From assembly GCA_005406025.1 (NCBI GenBank), contig BGZK01000708.1, positions 245,590 to 309,589 of the forward strand: a stretch of DNA of 64,000 nucleotides, written 5' to 3'. This DNA comes from Eumeta japonica. Lineage: Eukaryota > Arthropoda > Insecta > Lepidoptera > Psychidae. How positions within the stretch are numbered: the first letter of the stretch is position 1; the number at the start of each line of letters is the position of its first letter. Below are positions 23,791 to 33,928 of the stretch, piece after piece. The notes beneath the pieces are model-generated. The model had not been told where the DNA came from and searched no databases. It worked only from the letters and a program-made list of their open reading frames with translations. Position numbers and translations under genes: made by a program.

Positions 23791-24780
23791 AAATAACGAC
23801 ATAACACTTTTTTAATGAGAAATCGCTTAATATAGCCTACATTTTCTTGAATTTAACCTAATTTTTATTCAAGCACAGAGTTGCATTTGCACTTTTGCAG
23901 CTTCGACTGTAAAGACGAAAAATATTTTTTTTACTTTGATTCAGTCTCCATATATACTTCTGCATGGATATATCCACGCAGAAGTAGTACCACAGCACTC
24001 ACTCAAATCAGAGCTAGGGCCCATCTTTTAGTAACTTGATCGACTGATGTACGCTTACTGTTGAAAACGTTCATATTCTTCAATTCAATTATTTCTAGAA
24101 AATGTGAATGCTGCATACATTCCGCATTACGGCACTACTTAGGAACTGGCCGACACGAAATTACCTTCATGCTAATAAGCAAAGAATTGGAGTGATTCGA
24201 GAACATCAGAACTAATATACAGTTAGTACAGGATATAAGATACGTAAAAGCCTCAGTAGGAAGAAAATTATAGCAAATCATTTTTAGAATTTCTTTTCTC
24301 CTTAGAATTTTTAGAGTGTACAAAAACAATCGTGATTTGACTATGAATAGATAAGCTTTTGCACGTAAAAGCGTGAAGATCACGGCCGGCACAGCGTGTC
24401 GCTGAAGCTTTCAGACGTGCTGTATCCGCATGTAAGTCTCCCAATAATATTGTTTACATCAAAGCGGATTTGAACTCAACTACTGGGCGTCTCGGTTAAC
24501 TGAACACACGTATTTGATTAACGGTCTGTCTGTGAGGAAACCGTTTCATTGTTATCGAGTAATTGATTAATAGAGAATCGATTGTGTTGTTTAATTGTAT
24601 AGAAGCTAATTGCTCAACAATACGTGACTAGCGATCATGAAAGGTCGAAAAGCATTTATTACGAAAGATGATATCAATCATCGCGTTTCAATCGAATGAA
24701 ACTTATCAAGAATCTTATCAAGATAAATAACTTCGTTTCGTAACCTAGAATAAGCTTAGAGGTGCTATCGCCGTTCAGGA
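23791..24780. other. No gene seen
   Basis: AT-rich sequence with a partly palindromic GAAGTA...CACGCAGAAGTA stretch near 23955-23990. No gene, RNA or mobile element was recognised. Confidence 0.5.
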
Positions 24781-24915
24781 GGCGTGCACAGAGATATTCA
24801 GACAGGGTATGCAAAGCTAAAAAAAATACCAGTTTCAGCGTCTTTTCGGTTATGCAATGAATCGAATAAGTTTTTTTTTAACTTTGAATACCCTGCCTGA
24901 ATCTCTGTGCACGCC
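24781..24915. mobile_element. 135-bp foldback/MITE-like element
   Basis: The left arm, starting GGCGTGCACAGAGATATTCA at 24781, extends to 24816. The right arm at 24882-24915 ends AATCTCTGTGCACGCC and is its reverse complement except for a 2-nt gap and two mismatches. The ~65-nt centre is AT-rich and non-coding. The length and near-perfect 34-36-bp arms fit a short foldback MITE. A target-site duplication is not obvious. Confidence 0.8.
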
Positions 24916-26342
24916 CTTGTCATTGTCATATTTTTCCATGTAATAAACAATTATATTAGATACAATGATATAAAGTTCAATAAAAATGAAAATTGGTTGT
25001 AATTTAGGTATTTATAAAAAAAAGCGTATATATAATCTATCAACCATCTGATACCCCTAGTACAGGCCGCATTACTTAGTTTGAGATCGGCTAGTGCTGT
25101 TTGTGTCTCCGAAGATACTTATTTATTAATTTAAAGGACTTTTAGCTCGAAACATTTAATTTTACATTACATGACAGACTGGCTATAAAAATAAAACGAG
25201 TAACAGGATTTAGCTTAAGGTCTACCAACGAATATAATGAATGTCTACGGTTGACATTTGATTCTACACTATCAAGGTCGATTCTGTTGTCGATTCGAGG
25301 CATAAAGTATTGTTTAAAACCCGGCTAGTTTTTTGGACCTCACTTATAACAGTACCACACCCTACAAACTCAAGAAGTATTTTACGAAATCACGGTTAAA
25401 TCAAGAGCAAAGGTCGAGCGCGCGCTGCCGGAAAATCTGTTTGAGGCGAACAAATAAATAAACATACGAATCCATCATAAATGAGGTCATTCAAAGAGCA
25501 CATTCCGGCGTCCGCTGTGAACTCTGACGTGATTCGTTCGATACTCGACCTGAAAAGAGGTGAATTACGCAGGCAAGGAACGCCGAAGCTTCATTAAAAC
25601 CCGGCGAAACGGAATCCGGCGAGGGCGCCGGCGCCCCAGCCGGCGGCTCGCGGCGCCCGCATCCGATCATCCGATTTGCGCGATCGAGTGATTGTGCGCA
25701 GGACGCGGGCCCGATTGGAATTTCATGGCAATGAGGTGTGTGCATAGTTAGGGGGGGGGGGCTTTCACCGAGAACGTGCGCTACATTTTCGTACGGTTCG
25801 CGCCGCCCGCGAATGAAGAGAAGGAATTTTATTTTTAGTTCATAAAATAATAGTTTTAATAGTGTACGAATTCCCATCCGCGATCGTAAACTCCTTTCTT
25901 TGATAATAAAAATATATATTTTATTCGTTCTTCTTTCTAGCTCTCTTACCTAAAATTTACGTTTTGTTTGTATTAAGATGACGAATTGGAAATTTTGGTG
26001 GTAGTGATTTCGATTTTTCTTAGAAAATAAAATACACGTTGAAGTGATCTTTGGTGACACGATTCTTTACGTCATTGACTTTATTTTATCAGTTGCCGTT
26101 ACACGATTTATTATATTATTTTGTAACATAAAAAAAATATCATAGAAAGAAAGAAAAATTTACATTGTACATGTAAATGGGACCAATTTAAGCCCCCAAA
26201 TTTTTAGGTAGATTAATCCGTACAAACGCTTTAAGATTCCAGTACGATTTTTCGAAATTAACTTCAGTTTTTAATTTGAATAAAAAAAAGTTTTTGTCGC
26301 CCACGTTCTTAAAAAATAAGCACACGCGCACGTGTGTTAGTA
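24916..26342. other. No gene seen; CpG-rich patch and poly-G run
   Basis: 25590-25820 is CpG-rich and includes a G11 run near 25750. The 128-codon minus-strand ORF across it (25491-25877) follows GC composition and shows no domain. The rest is AT-rich. Confidence 0.5.
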
Positions 26343-26367
26343 CACAGAAAAAAAAAATGTATTAACC
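26343..26367 (+). repeat. Candidate left terminal inverted repeat
   Basis: CACAG, ten A residues, then TGTATTAACC. It matches the right end as CACRG, A8, a 2-nt gap and AATGT-TAA. The A-run contributes much of the match, so significance is limited. Confidence 0.4.
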
Positions 26368-26500
26368 TTAATACAAAACCGTTTTAACTTTAACAATATG
26401 TTACTACTCTATATTAGAATAATATGTCCTTAGAAAGTTAAATTCTTTCCATTTCAATATACGCAACGTCTTGCAGCGGTAATACATCACGGTAAAATGC

Positions 26501-26522
26501 TTAATACGTTATAACGTATTAA
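26501..26522. repeat. 22-bp perfect palindrome, subterminal
   Basis: TTAATACGTTA is followed directly by its reverse complement TAACGTATTAA. It sits 158 bp inside the candidate left end. Subterminal palindromes are common transposase-binding features in CACTA-like elements; a binding role is inferred. Confidence 0.85.
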
Positions 26523-26714
26523 ATTACAATATTCCTACTGCTCTTTAATATAATGAGTATTATCTAGTAATACATAGTCATAACGTCACGATCTCAACAA
26601 TATTTAAAAGGTATTGTGCTAAAGACAGATGTATCCTACTGACACTATGTTAAAATTACGTATTTATGTTATTTAAGGCATGGAAACCATTTATTTAGTA
26701 CGTAATAGCATAAT

Positions 26715-26732
26715 TTAGCACACACTGTATTA
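26715..26732 (+). repeat. Subterminal inverted repeat, left copy
   Basis: TTAGCACACACTGTATTA matches the reverse complement of 33788-33805 (TTAGCACGCACCGTATTA) at 16 of 18 positions. The two copies lie 372 and 121 bp inside the candidate ends. Confidence 0.6.
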
Positions 26733-27007
26733 AATTAAATAATTTTAACCTTTTCAGATGACAAATCTTAAAATTAAATATTGGTCTTCTGCTTTTAATA
26801 TGATATGTTTCTATTAAGAAATAACTAATAAGACACCAACTTTTCTAATTGGTTAATTGCATTACCGCACTTGCTGCGACTAGTTATTCTGCGTTGACAC
26901 TTGATATTGAGAAACGGAAACAATTGCATTTGAATTGGTTTTAAGTGAAAAAGTTTATTATATTTGTCGATATAGATCTATTTTTATTCATTAATAATAT
27001 TTAAACT

Positions 27008-30000
27008 ATGGATGACGAAACACAAATGTTGTTAGAACAGTGGGGTTTTAGAGACTATATATCACGATTTTGGGTAAGTATTAACTTTTTATCTATTTTA
27101 TTTTGTGTGAAGTATTTGACGCTAAATCTATAACTCACTAAAGTGACTAGCCCTATGTATCATACTTAGGTACTCATTTAAAATTATTTTGCGTTTTTAC
27201 AAACGTAGACTTTATCGGTTTATATATTTTATAACGATAGGATTATTATTAGAGTGCGATAGATTTATAAGTCGATTAAAAGAACTCTATCACTTATCAC
27301 GTATCACTTCCATTACTTAAGTAAAAACAATTTAAATCTTTTATAAGTACAGAAGTTTTAACTTTAATTAAATTATCATACAATTTTTTTAATCTTGTAG
27401 AAGAACAAGTTGATGTTACTACATTAAGGTTATTAGAAGACAATGATTTGCAGAGATTAATTCCATTAACAGGGCCTAGGGTTAAATTTAAATATGAGTT
27501 ATTGGCTTGGCGTAAAAGAATTCAAAAGGCCCAAACTGAGGTATTATTTTAAATTGTTTTCTAACCAAAATTGTTTTAACAACCTTCATATGTAAAAATG
27601 TAGGTAAATTTTATTATATGGATTTATAAATTATTTTTGTAAGTACAGAATTTAATTCTGATGTGTATCTATCAGCATTAATAATTGAGTATGTTATTGT
27701 TAGTAATACTATAATTTTATTTCATTTTAGCAATTTGCTGAGAGTGAAGTTGAGGCTGTTCAGGACTTAACTTCCAATTTCATAATATTGTCTGGAAGGG
27801 AAACAGCTCATGCAGTTCCCAATGCTCCATAATACCTAGTATTACTCCTGAGTCTCCATTAACTATTATTCCATCACAAGATAGGACAAATTTAACATAT
27901 GAGACTTTTGATAACAAATTTGTAAGTACATATACAAGTGAAGTTAATCTTATTCGTATCTTGCAAAATAATGGTGATAATAATGTAATAATTACAGAAA
28001 ACCATAACAATGATTATGGTAGTTTTACATCTGCAATAAATTAATACACACAGAATGTGTGTATTAATTTTTTAATTAATAATTAAAGATAAAACACAAG
28101 TTTTTCGAGCAATAAATAGTTGTTATTTATATTATTGTTATGGGTCCAGGTGGTTCAAGTATTGAACAACAGTGTAGATGGTCAAGCATTACTTTTATCT
28201 GGGAGGCAATCTGGAGGAAAGTTAAATGACCATCAAAGAAGACTTTTGGGGCGACTCGTGATAGGACATATTCTTGATAAAAAACCTAATGGAAGATTAT
28301 CATCAACGGAGTATACACAATTAAGTCTGTCTATTAACAATATTTTCCCAAGAGAACCAGCAGCATTATATTACACAATTTCTCTTGATCACACTCCATA
28401 TACCACAAAAGAATAGCAAAGGTATATTGTATTCTGCATGGGTAACTAAGAGACGCAAGCTTAGATCTATTGGCCAAATAAATCACACACCTAGGCGTAA
28501 ATCTTCTGACTCTAATAGAAATACAAATAACTTCAAACACTCTTCTCTAAGTGAACAAGATGAAATTGAAGGTAATTTTTAAAATTAAATAAGTAGCCAA
28601 TTTATAATTAAACTTTAAGAGTTTTTAGGTGAATAACTTGAAATATTCATACATATTTGAATCATATGTTTTTCAGAAGCAGATGTGATTCAGGAAGAAA
28701 GATTAAAATACTTCATAATAATATTGAGCCTTGGTCTCTTATTCAGCACAATTGGCAGATTACAACAGAACTAAGGTTTAAAAGTTAGCAAAGGTGGAAG
28801 GTCCATTAATCAATTATTTCAATGAATTTCCTGCTTTAAAACAACCTGAAGGATACCAACTGGTACTTTTAATTGTTTTTTTATGTTTATTTGTATTAAA
28901 TTCAATATAACCTAAATTTGAATAACATTGATACTAATCTAAGGATATGAAAAAATTGTAGAATAATTGTTGTACTTATTTTAAAATAAAAATATGCAAA
29001 ATTAAGCTAAGTGTTGATGTATTGAAAGAGAAAGAGGCTTATGCAATTAATTATTATTCTTAAATCTTCACAGCTTAAATTACAACTGTAGACAATGCTT
29101 TAATAACATTGAGTTCTTTTTGCAATACTTAAAACTAATTTTGATAATTAGAAAATGTTTAAAAGGAAAATATTAGGAGTCTCATTCTCAAAGATTTATA
29201 TGGTTATGAATCTGCTTCAACATAAAATAAAATTGAATTTTGTAACCATTTTGAACCATTTCTGTTTTTTGTTCAAAATTAAGGAACTAAGATGAAACTA
29301 TTTTACAGTTATGTGAAGATTTCTCAGTCAAGTTTCCAGGTAAAGAAGAAATTTTGACAAGCAGTTTGATTCTCAAAAGGGACCAAATTATTCACATAGC
29401 AAGAAAAAATTAAATAATACAAGAGACAATGACCTAAAGGAATCGATACTCAGATATTTAGACAGCATTACAGGTAAAGGTTCTTTTTTAAATTTTGTTT
29501 TCTCCAAAACAACTACAGTAGTAACATAAATGTAATAATACATATTTTTAATTTCTGTAGTTTTTATATAAAATTCATATAACTCTTACTATTTTCTAAT
29601 ATTATTGTTTGTTTTACAGATGACAAGCCTGATTCTAAAAGTGAAGTAGCTCTTCTTCTACTGCCTTATATCTTACCTATACTACCATCAAGGAAGAAAG
29701 GAAACCATATACACTGGAAACCATCAAGAAGCGAAATAAGGGATGGATTTATAACACATGTTTCATCATCAGCTGAAGTAAAGCCAACTATTGAGCAGAG
29801 ACAGATTAAACTTTCACGTTTAGGCCGCACATTCCAACCCATTATCATACTAGTTGGTGAAAGTCTCAAAAACTATAATTATGCTAATATTGTTGTTGAT
29901 AATACAGTTTTTACATTTCATAATCTTCTAAAAGCAGTCGATGTGATTTTTAAAATATTTCATGCTACTGGGACTAAATACCCAGAAGAATCAGAAGCAG

Positions 30001-30104
30001 TATGGTTGACTGTTCAGAGATTGTTTTATGAGATAATTACTGAGTATGATCGAGTCAATCAATCTGTTGCTTCTTTATTAACTGAATTCAATTTAACAAT
30101 ATGA
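27008..30104 (+). pseudogene. SAM-domain (SAMD3-like) protein gene, seven exons, frameshifted
   Basis: Exons by eye are 27008-27073, 27401-27540, 27731-28018, 28160-28571, 28677-28862, 29309-29473 and 29620-30104. Most have GT donors and AG acceptors. Exons 1-2 encode a SAM domain (LLEQWGFRDYISRF... EDNDLQRLIPLTGPRVKFKY). Exon 4 has VDGQALLLSGRQSGGKLND, exon 5 EPWSLIQHNWQITTELRF, and exon 7 a long conserved block including LLLLPYILPILPSRKKG, WKPSRSEIRDGFITHV and FHNLLKAVDVIFKIF. This order matches proteins usually named SAM domain-containing protein 3-like. Exon 1 ends one phase off exon 2, and exons 3-6 each need a frameshift (near 27830, 28402, 28713, 29363), so it is decayed. Its stop TGA overlaps the next ORF's ATG. 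Confidence 0.75.
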
Positions 30105-32248
30105 ATTTTACTTGTTTTTCCTGTCAAATAAAATTTCAGACACCTTCAAGTCTTCTTAAGCATATGAGAACAAATCGTGTAGTATGCGCTCGTGGAACAA
30201 CTGAATATAAACGTGGTGAAAGTAATTGCTTAAGACATTTTTCATCAGCCAAAGCTTTTCAAAGACATTTGTTAAATGCTCATTGCCAGTTATTTCAACC
30301 TGAAATTGCTAGAGATGCAGAGAACAGTTCTCAGGTGATTACTTTTCATACTACATCAGCAACAATTGATAACACAAATAAAGAAATTGTCAATTGTAGT
30401 GATTTCAATAAAATAATTTCTTCCTTAATTATTGCGCTGGATGAGAATCCAATGATTCCACGGTGTCACAATCAAATTTTCATTGAATCACTAAATAAGT
30501 TTATAATGAACTCTGCACAAGTTTTGCAAAACCAGTTACATACTTTAATTGACCGAGATACTGTACCTGAAACTGTTCAACAAGATGTAAAGCATGTTAT
30601 GTCTGCATACAGTAGTAGCTTATTTCCATTTGTGTCTGAGTACAAAAGCTTTCAGTATTATCAACTTACAGGCACTTACTTCCCTCCTAAGGAAATTATT
30701 ATAGGGCAACATTTGCAAAGGGAAAATACATCATCAGGTTCTCAAGTCATTCCAGTCAAATGCACTATGCAGGTCATACCCATTAAATTAGTTTTGCAAA
30801 GATTTTTTTCTAATTCTTTTATTTTAGATAATACTTTAAAGGATTTGCGTCACTTGAATTCATTTTCATTTCCGATAATTAACTTAGTACATCGTACAAT
30901 TTGGAAAGACATAGAAGAGAAAAACCAAGGAAACCATTTGAATTTTCCACTTATCTTATACTATGATGACTTTGAAACGTGTAACCCTCTGGGTAGTCAT
31001 ACTGGAGTTTATAAATTAGGTACAGTTTATGTGAGTATTCCAATATTGTCCCCTGCTTTTGTTTCAAAGCTTGACAATATTTTTTTGATGGCATTATTTC
31101 ACTCATCGGACAGAAGTGAATTTGGAAATCATGTTATTTTTCAAAATGTTATTGAACAATTGAATGATTTACATGTCAATGGTATGTTAAAACGTCAGTC
31201 TATACTGGTGTAATTAAATTTCATTTAGCTTCCATATCAGGAGATAATCTTGGGTTAAACTCTATTTTAGGCTTTGTAGAAAGTTTTACAGCAAATTATT
31301 GTTGCCGATTTTGTATGGCGAACAAAGCTTGTATTCAAACAATGGTGTATGAAAATAAATCTTTGCTTAAGTGTAAGGATTCATACGAAAATCATCTGCA
31401 GTTGAATAATCTTTCTGAAACAGGGGTGAAGGAGAGATGTGTGTGGCTAAATTTAATTGATTTTCAACTTTTTGAACATATTTCTGTTGATATTTTACAT
31501 GACTATCTAGAGGGTTGCTGTCATTATGTTATGAACTTTGTTATTAAATATTTAATTCATGAATCTAAATTAATTCCTTTCAATTTATTTAGGGCGAAAC
31601 TAATAGATTTTGAGTATGGCCCAGACACATCATCCAGCCCTCCTAATTGCATACAGTTAGATGGTTCTGTACCTAAACTCAAAACTTCAGCTTCTGAAAT
31701 GTTAACTCTTGTTAGATATTTCGGATTAATTTTTGGTTACTACGTCCCAAGAGAAAATGATGTCTGGCTTTTGTACTTGTATCTCAGAGAAATGTTAGAT
31801 AAGCTTCTTAATCATAGGGTTTTCAGTGATGCCAAGCAACATTTACCCAATTTAGTGGCCACCTTGAATCAAAAATACATAGCACTAGCTAAATCTCAAC
31901 TTATAGAAAAGTTTAATTTAAATAATTCTAATGAAGTATTTTCTCTAAAATGGGTAAAACTGAAGGATCCAAATTTTATATCTCTTCTATTGTGACCTTA
32001 GACATATGTCTTGAGACCAATCTTCCAGTATTTGCTAAGATAACAAAAATTTTTTGTTGACAACAATATTTATTTTTGTGTTCGATATTACATTCTTTAG
32101 ATTATGATGAACATTTTTTGCATATCTAGTTGAGAAAAAACGAAATAGTACATGTCAGTTACAAAATCTTATGACTTTAACAACAAATCATTTAACTGTT
32201 ATGCCAGATTTTAAAATGTATGTTACGTTAAGGTGTTCTATAGATTGA
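30101..32248 (+). pseudogene. Zinc-finger, CACTA-transposase-like ORF, frameshifted
   Basis: Starts at 30101 inside ATGA. The N-terminus has zinc-finger-like pairs (FTCFSCQIKF...LLKHMRTNR and CLRHFSSAKAFQRHLLNAH). The central signature is LILYYDDFETCNPLGSHTGV, then KLGTVYVSIP and NIFLMALFHSSDRSEFGN. After a one-base shift near 31195 comes FHLASISGDNLGLNSILGFV, a CCRFC knuckle, and ERCVWLNLIDFQLFEHISVD with ILHDYLEGCCHYVMNF. Further shifts near 31965, 32090 and 32130 are needed to reach the end (VTLRCSID, stop 32246-32248). The order (acidic core, CxxC pair, D-x-LHD-LEG) resembles CACTA-type transposases and animal uncharacterised zinc-finger proteins found beside SAMD3-like genes. The catalytic assignment is inferred. 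Confidence 0.65.
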
Positions 32249-33787
32249 CATGCCAATTTAATTTTATTGTTGGAATTGTGATTAAAATCATTAGTAGTTG
32301 TATTAACATTTTTTTCTTGCTGTCTAGTTGATTGTTGGGATAGCTAAGTAGTTATATCGTCTTTACACATATAAGCATATTATATTTCCAATTTGAATAA
32401 TTTACAATGATGATGATTAATAACTGAGTTGAATTGTAATTTGTTAGACCTAATTACATATATTTACTATTCTAATAGAGATTTTTGTTATTTAAATACT
32501 GAAGTTCATATTCCTTCAGTTTATATTTAAAAAATATTTAATTATAATGGTTAATCAAAAAAATAATTTGATTTATCTAATGTTAGGTCTAATTATGCTT
32601 ATACAATATATTTGTTTTTATAAGCTCATTTAGATTAAGTCCAAATGTGTTTTTATTTCTTTTTGGTGTACTTAAGTTTTAAATTGCTTACTGTGTAATA
32701 ATTCATTAGAATTTGTTTCTTTGTTTAAGGTAATTATACTTACTTAATTAATTGTTTGATAGTATCTATAAATCTGCCGAAAGGTTTACTTCTCAATAAA
32801 GTATTAAGGCTTCAATTAGTGAATAGGTATTGAAGTACATGTTTTATTTGGTGTCCTGTGTATAACAACTTGATGTTTTCTATGATTGTGCTTAATTGTT
32901 AAATCTAATTTTGCTTGTATACTCATAATCTATAAATCTGAAAGAGGTTTGTTTTTTTTAAGTTAATGATGTCCTATCTGTTAATTATATGGTTAAAAAG
33001 TTTAATTCGCTTTCTATATAGTACAGCATTGTGTATTGTGTCTAATAAAGCCATATTTTCTAAAAATTCTTTCAATTTTAAAGAGTTATTTTATGCCTTT
33101 GGTTCTCTTCACTTGTGCATATACATCATATATACCTAATGATAGCCAGGTGGTTATTATATATATTTTTTGTCGTCTGAAACTGCTAGGTATTTATTTT
33201 CATATTTCATTTATAACTCTAGACTAAAAATAAATGTGTAATTTGGTCACTCTCTCTGTGTTCCTATTTTTAATTATGACGACTTTTAGGAATGCATAAA
33301 AATTGATCAAGTTACACATTTATATGTAATTGTTGGAGTTATTAATGAAATATGAAAATACTGTATCTAGTAGCGAAACATTACATTCTGTGGTTAATAC
33401 AATACATCTTTATTATTAGTATACAATATATTTAAAATGAATGCTACGTATTATTTTTCTAGAAGATGCGTATTAGAATAAAAACAATATATTCCGAATG
33501 AAAGAATGTATCATACTAAAGTTGGATAAAAACATATTACATGTAGAAATATATCATGCTAATAACTATACATATCGTTTGTGAAATAATGTAATGTATT
33601 ATTATTTAATACAATGCATCTTAAAAGAAAGAAGACCATATTTAAACTAATAAGTAAAGTATTAATTTTGAAGCAAATCATATTAATTTCAATTCGAACC
33701 GACATACTAGGAACTAAATGTAAGCTGATTTGAGAGCGGTCAATGACGTCAAACGTTTACGCGTCATCGTTTCGATGTCTTAAGCGG
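32249..33787. other. AT-rich 3' region of the candidate transposon
   Basis: Very AT-rich sequence with AATAAA-type signals (for example near 32800 and 33040) but no recognisable ORF. Function as 3' UTR or spacer is inferred from position. Confidence 0.4.
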
Positions 33788-33805
33788 TAATACGGTGCGT
33801 GCTAA
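33788..33805 (-). repeat. Subterminal inverted repeat, right copy
   Basis: TAATACGGTGCGTGCTAA is the inverted partner of 26715-26732, with two mismatches. Confidence 0.6.
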
Positions 33806-33901
33806 CTGCCCTGTATTAACTCGGTATGTCGTTTCGTACTAACTTCGGCTAGTCATGTAATGACGTTATTTTAGAACGTCACATCGCTGTTTTAGTAGTT
33901 T

Positions 33902-33926
33902 TTAACATTACTTTTTTTTCCGTGTA
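33902..33926 (-). repeat. Candidate right terminal inverted repeat
   Basis: On the minus strand it reads CACGGAAAAAAAAGTAATGT, followed by TAAA. It is flanked by TA at 33927-33928, like the left end. Confidence 0.4.
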
Positions 33927-33928
33927 GT

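Larger units (their letters stand above)
26343..33926 (+). mobile_element. Candidate CACTA/Mirage/Chapaev-like DNA transposon, decayed, with SAM-protein gene
   Basis: Candidate ends are CACAGAAAAAAAAAATGTAT (26343 onward) and, on the minus strand, CACGGAAAAAAAAGTAATGT (33926 leftward). Each is flanked by TA (26341-26342 and 33927-33928). Inside are an 18-bp subterminal inverted repeat (26715-26732 against 33788-33805, 16 of 18 matching), a 22-bp palindrome at 26501 and two adjacent genes: a seven-exon SAM-domain protein and a transposase-like ORF. CAC termini, subterminal repeats and a two-gene layout are hallmarks of the CMC group; Mirage elements use TA targets (family knowledge). Both genes are frameshifted. 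The ends were found by eye and remain provisional. Confidence 0.45.

Noticed and set aside
25491..25877. 128-codon minus-strand ORF
   Set aside because: It spans a CpG-rich patch and a poly-G run; open length is explained by composition.
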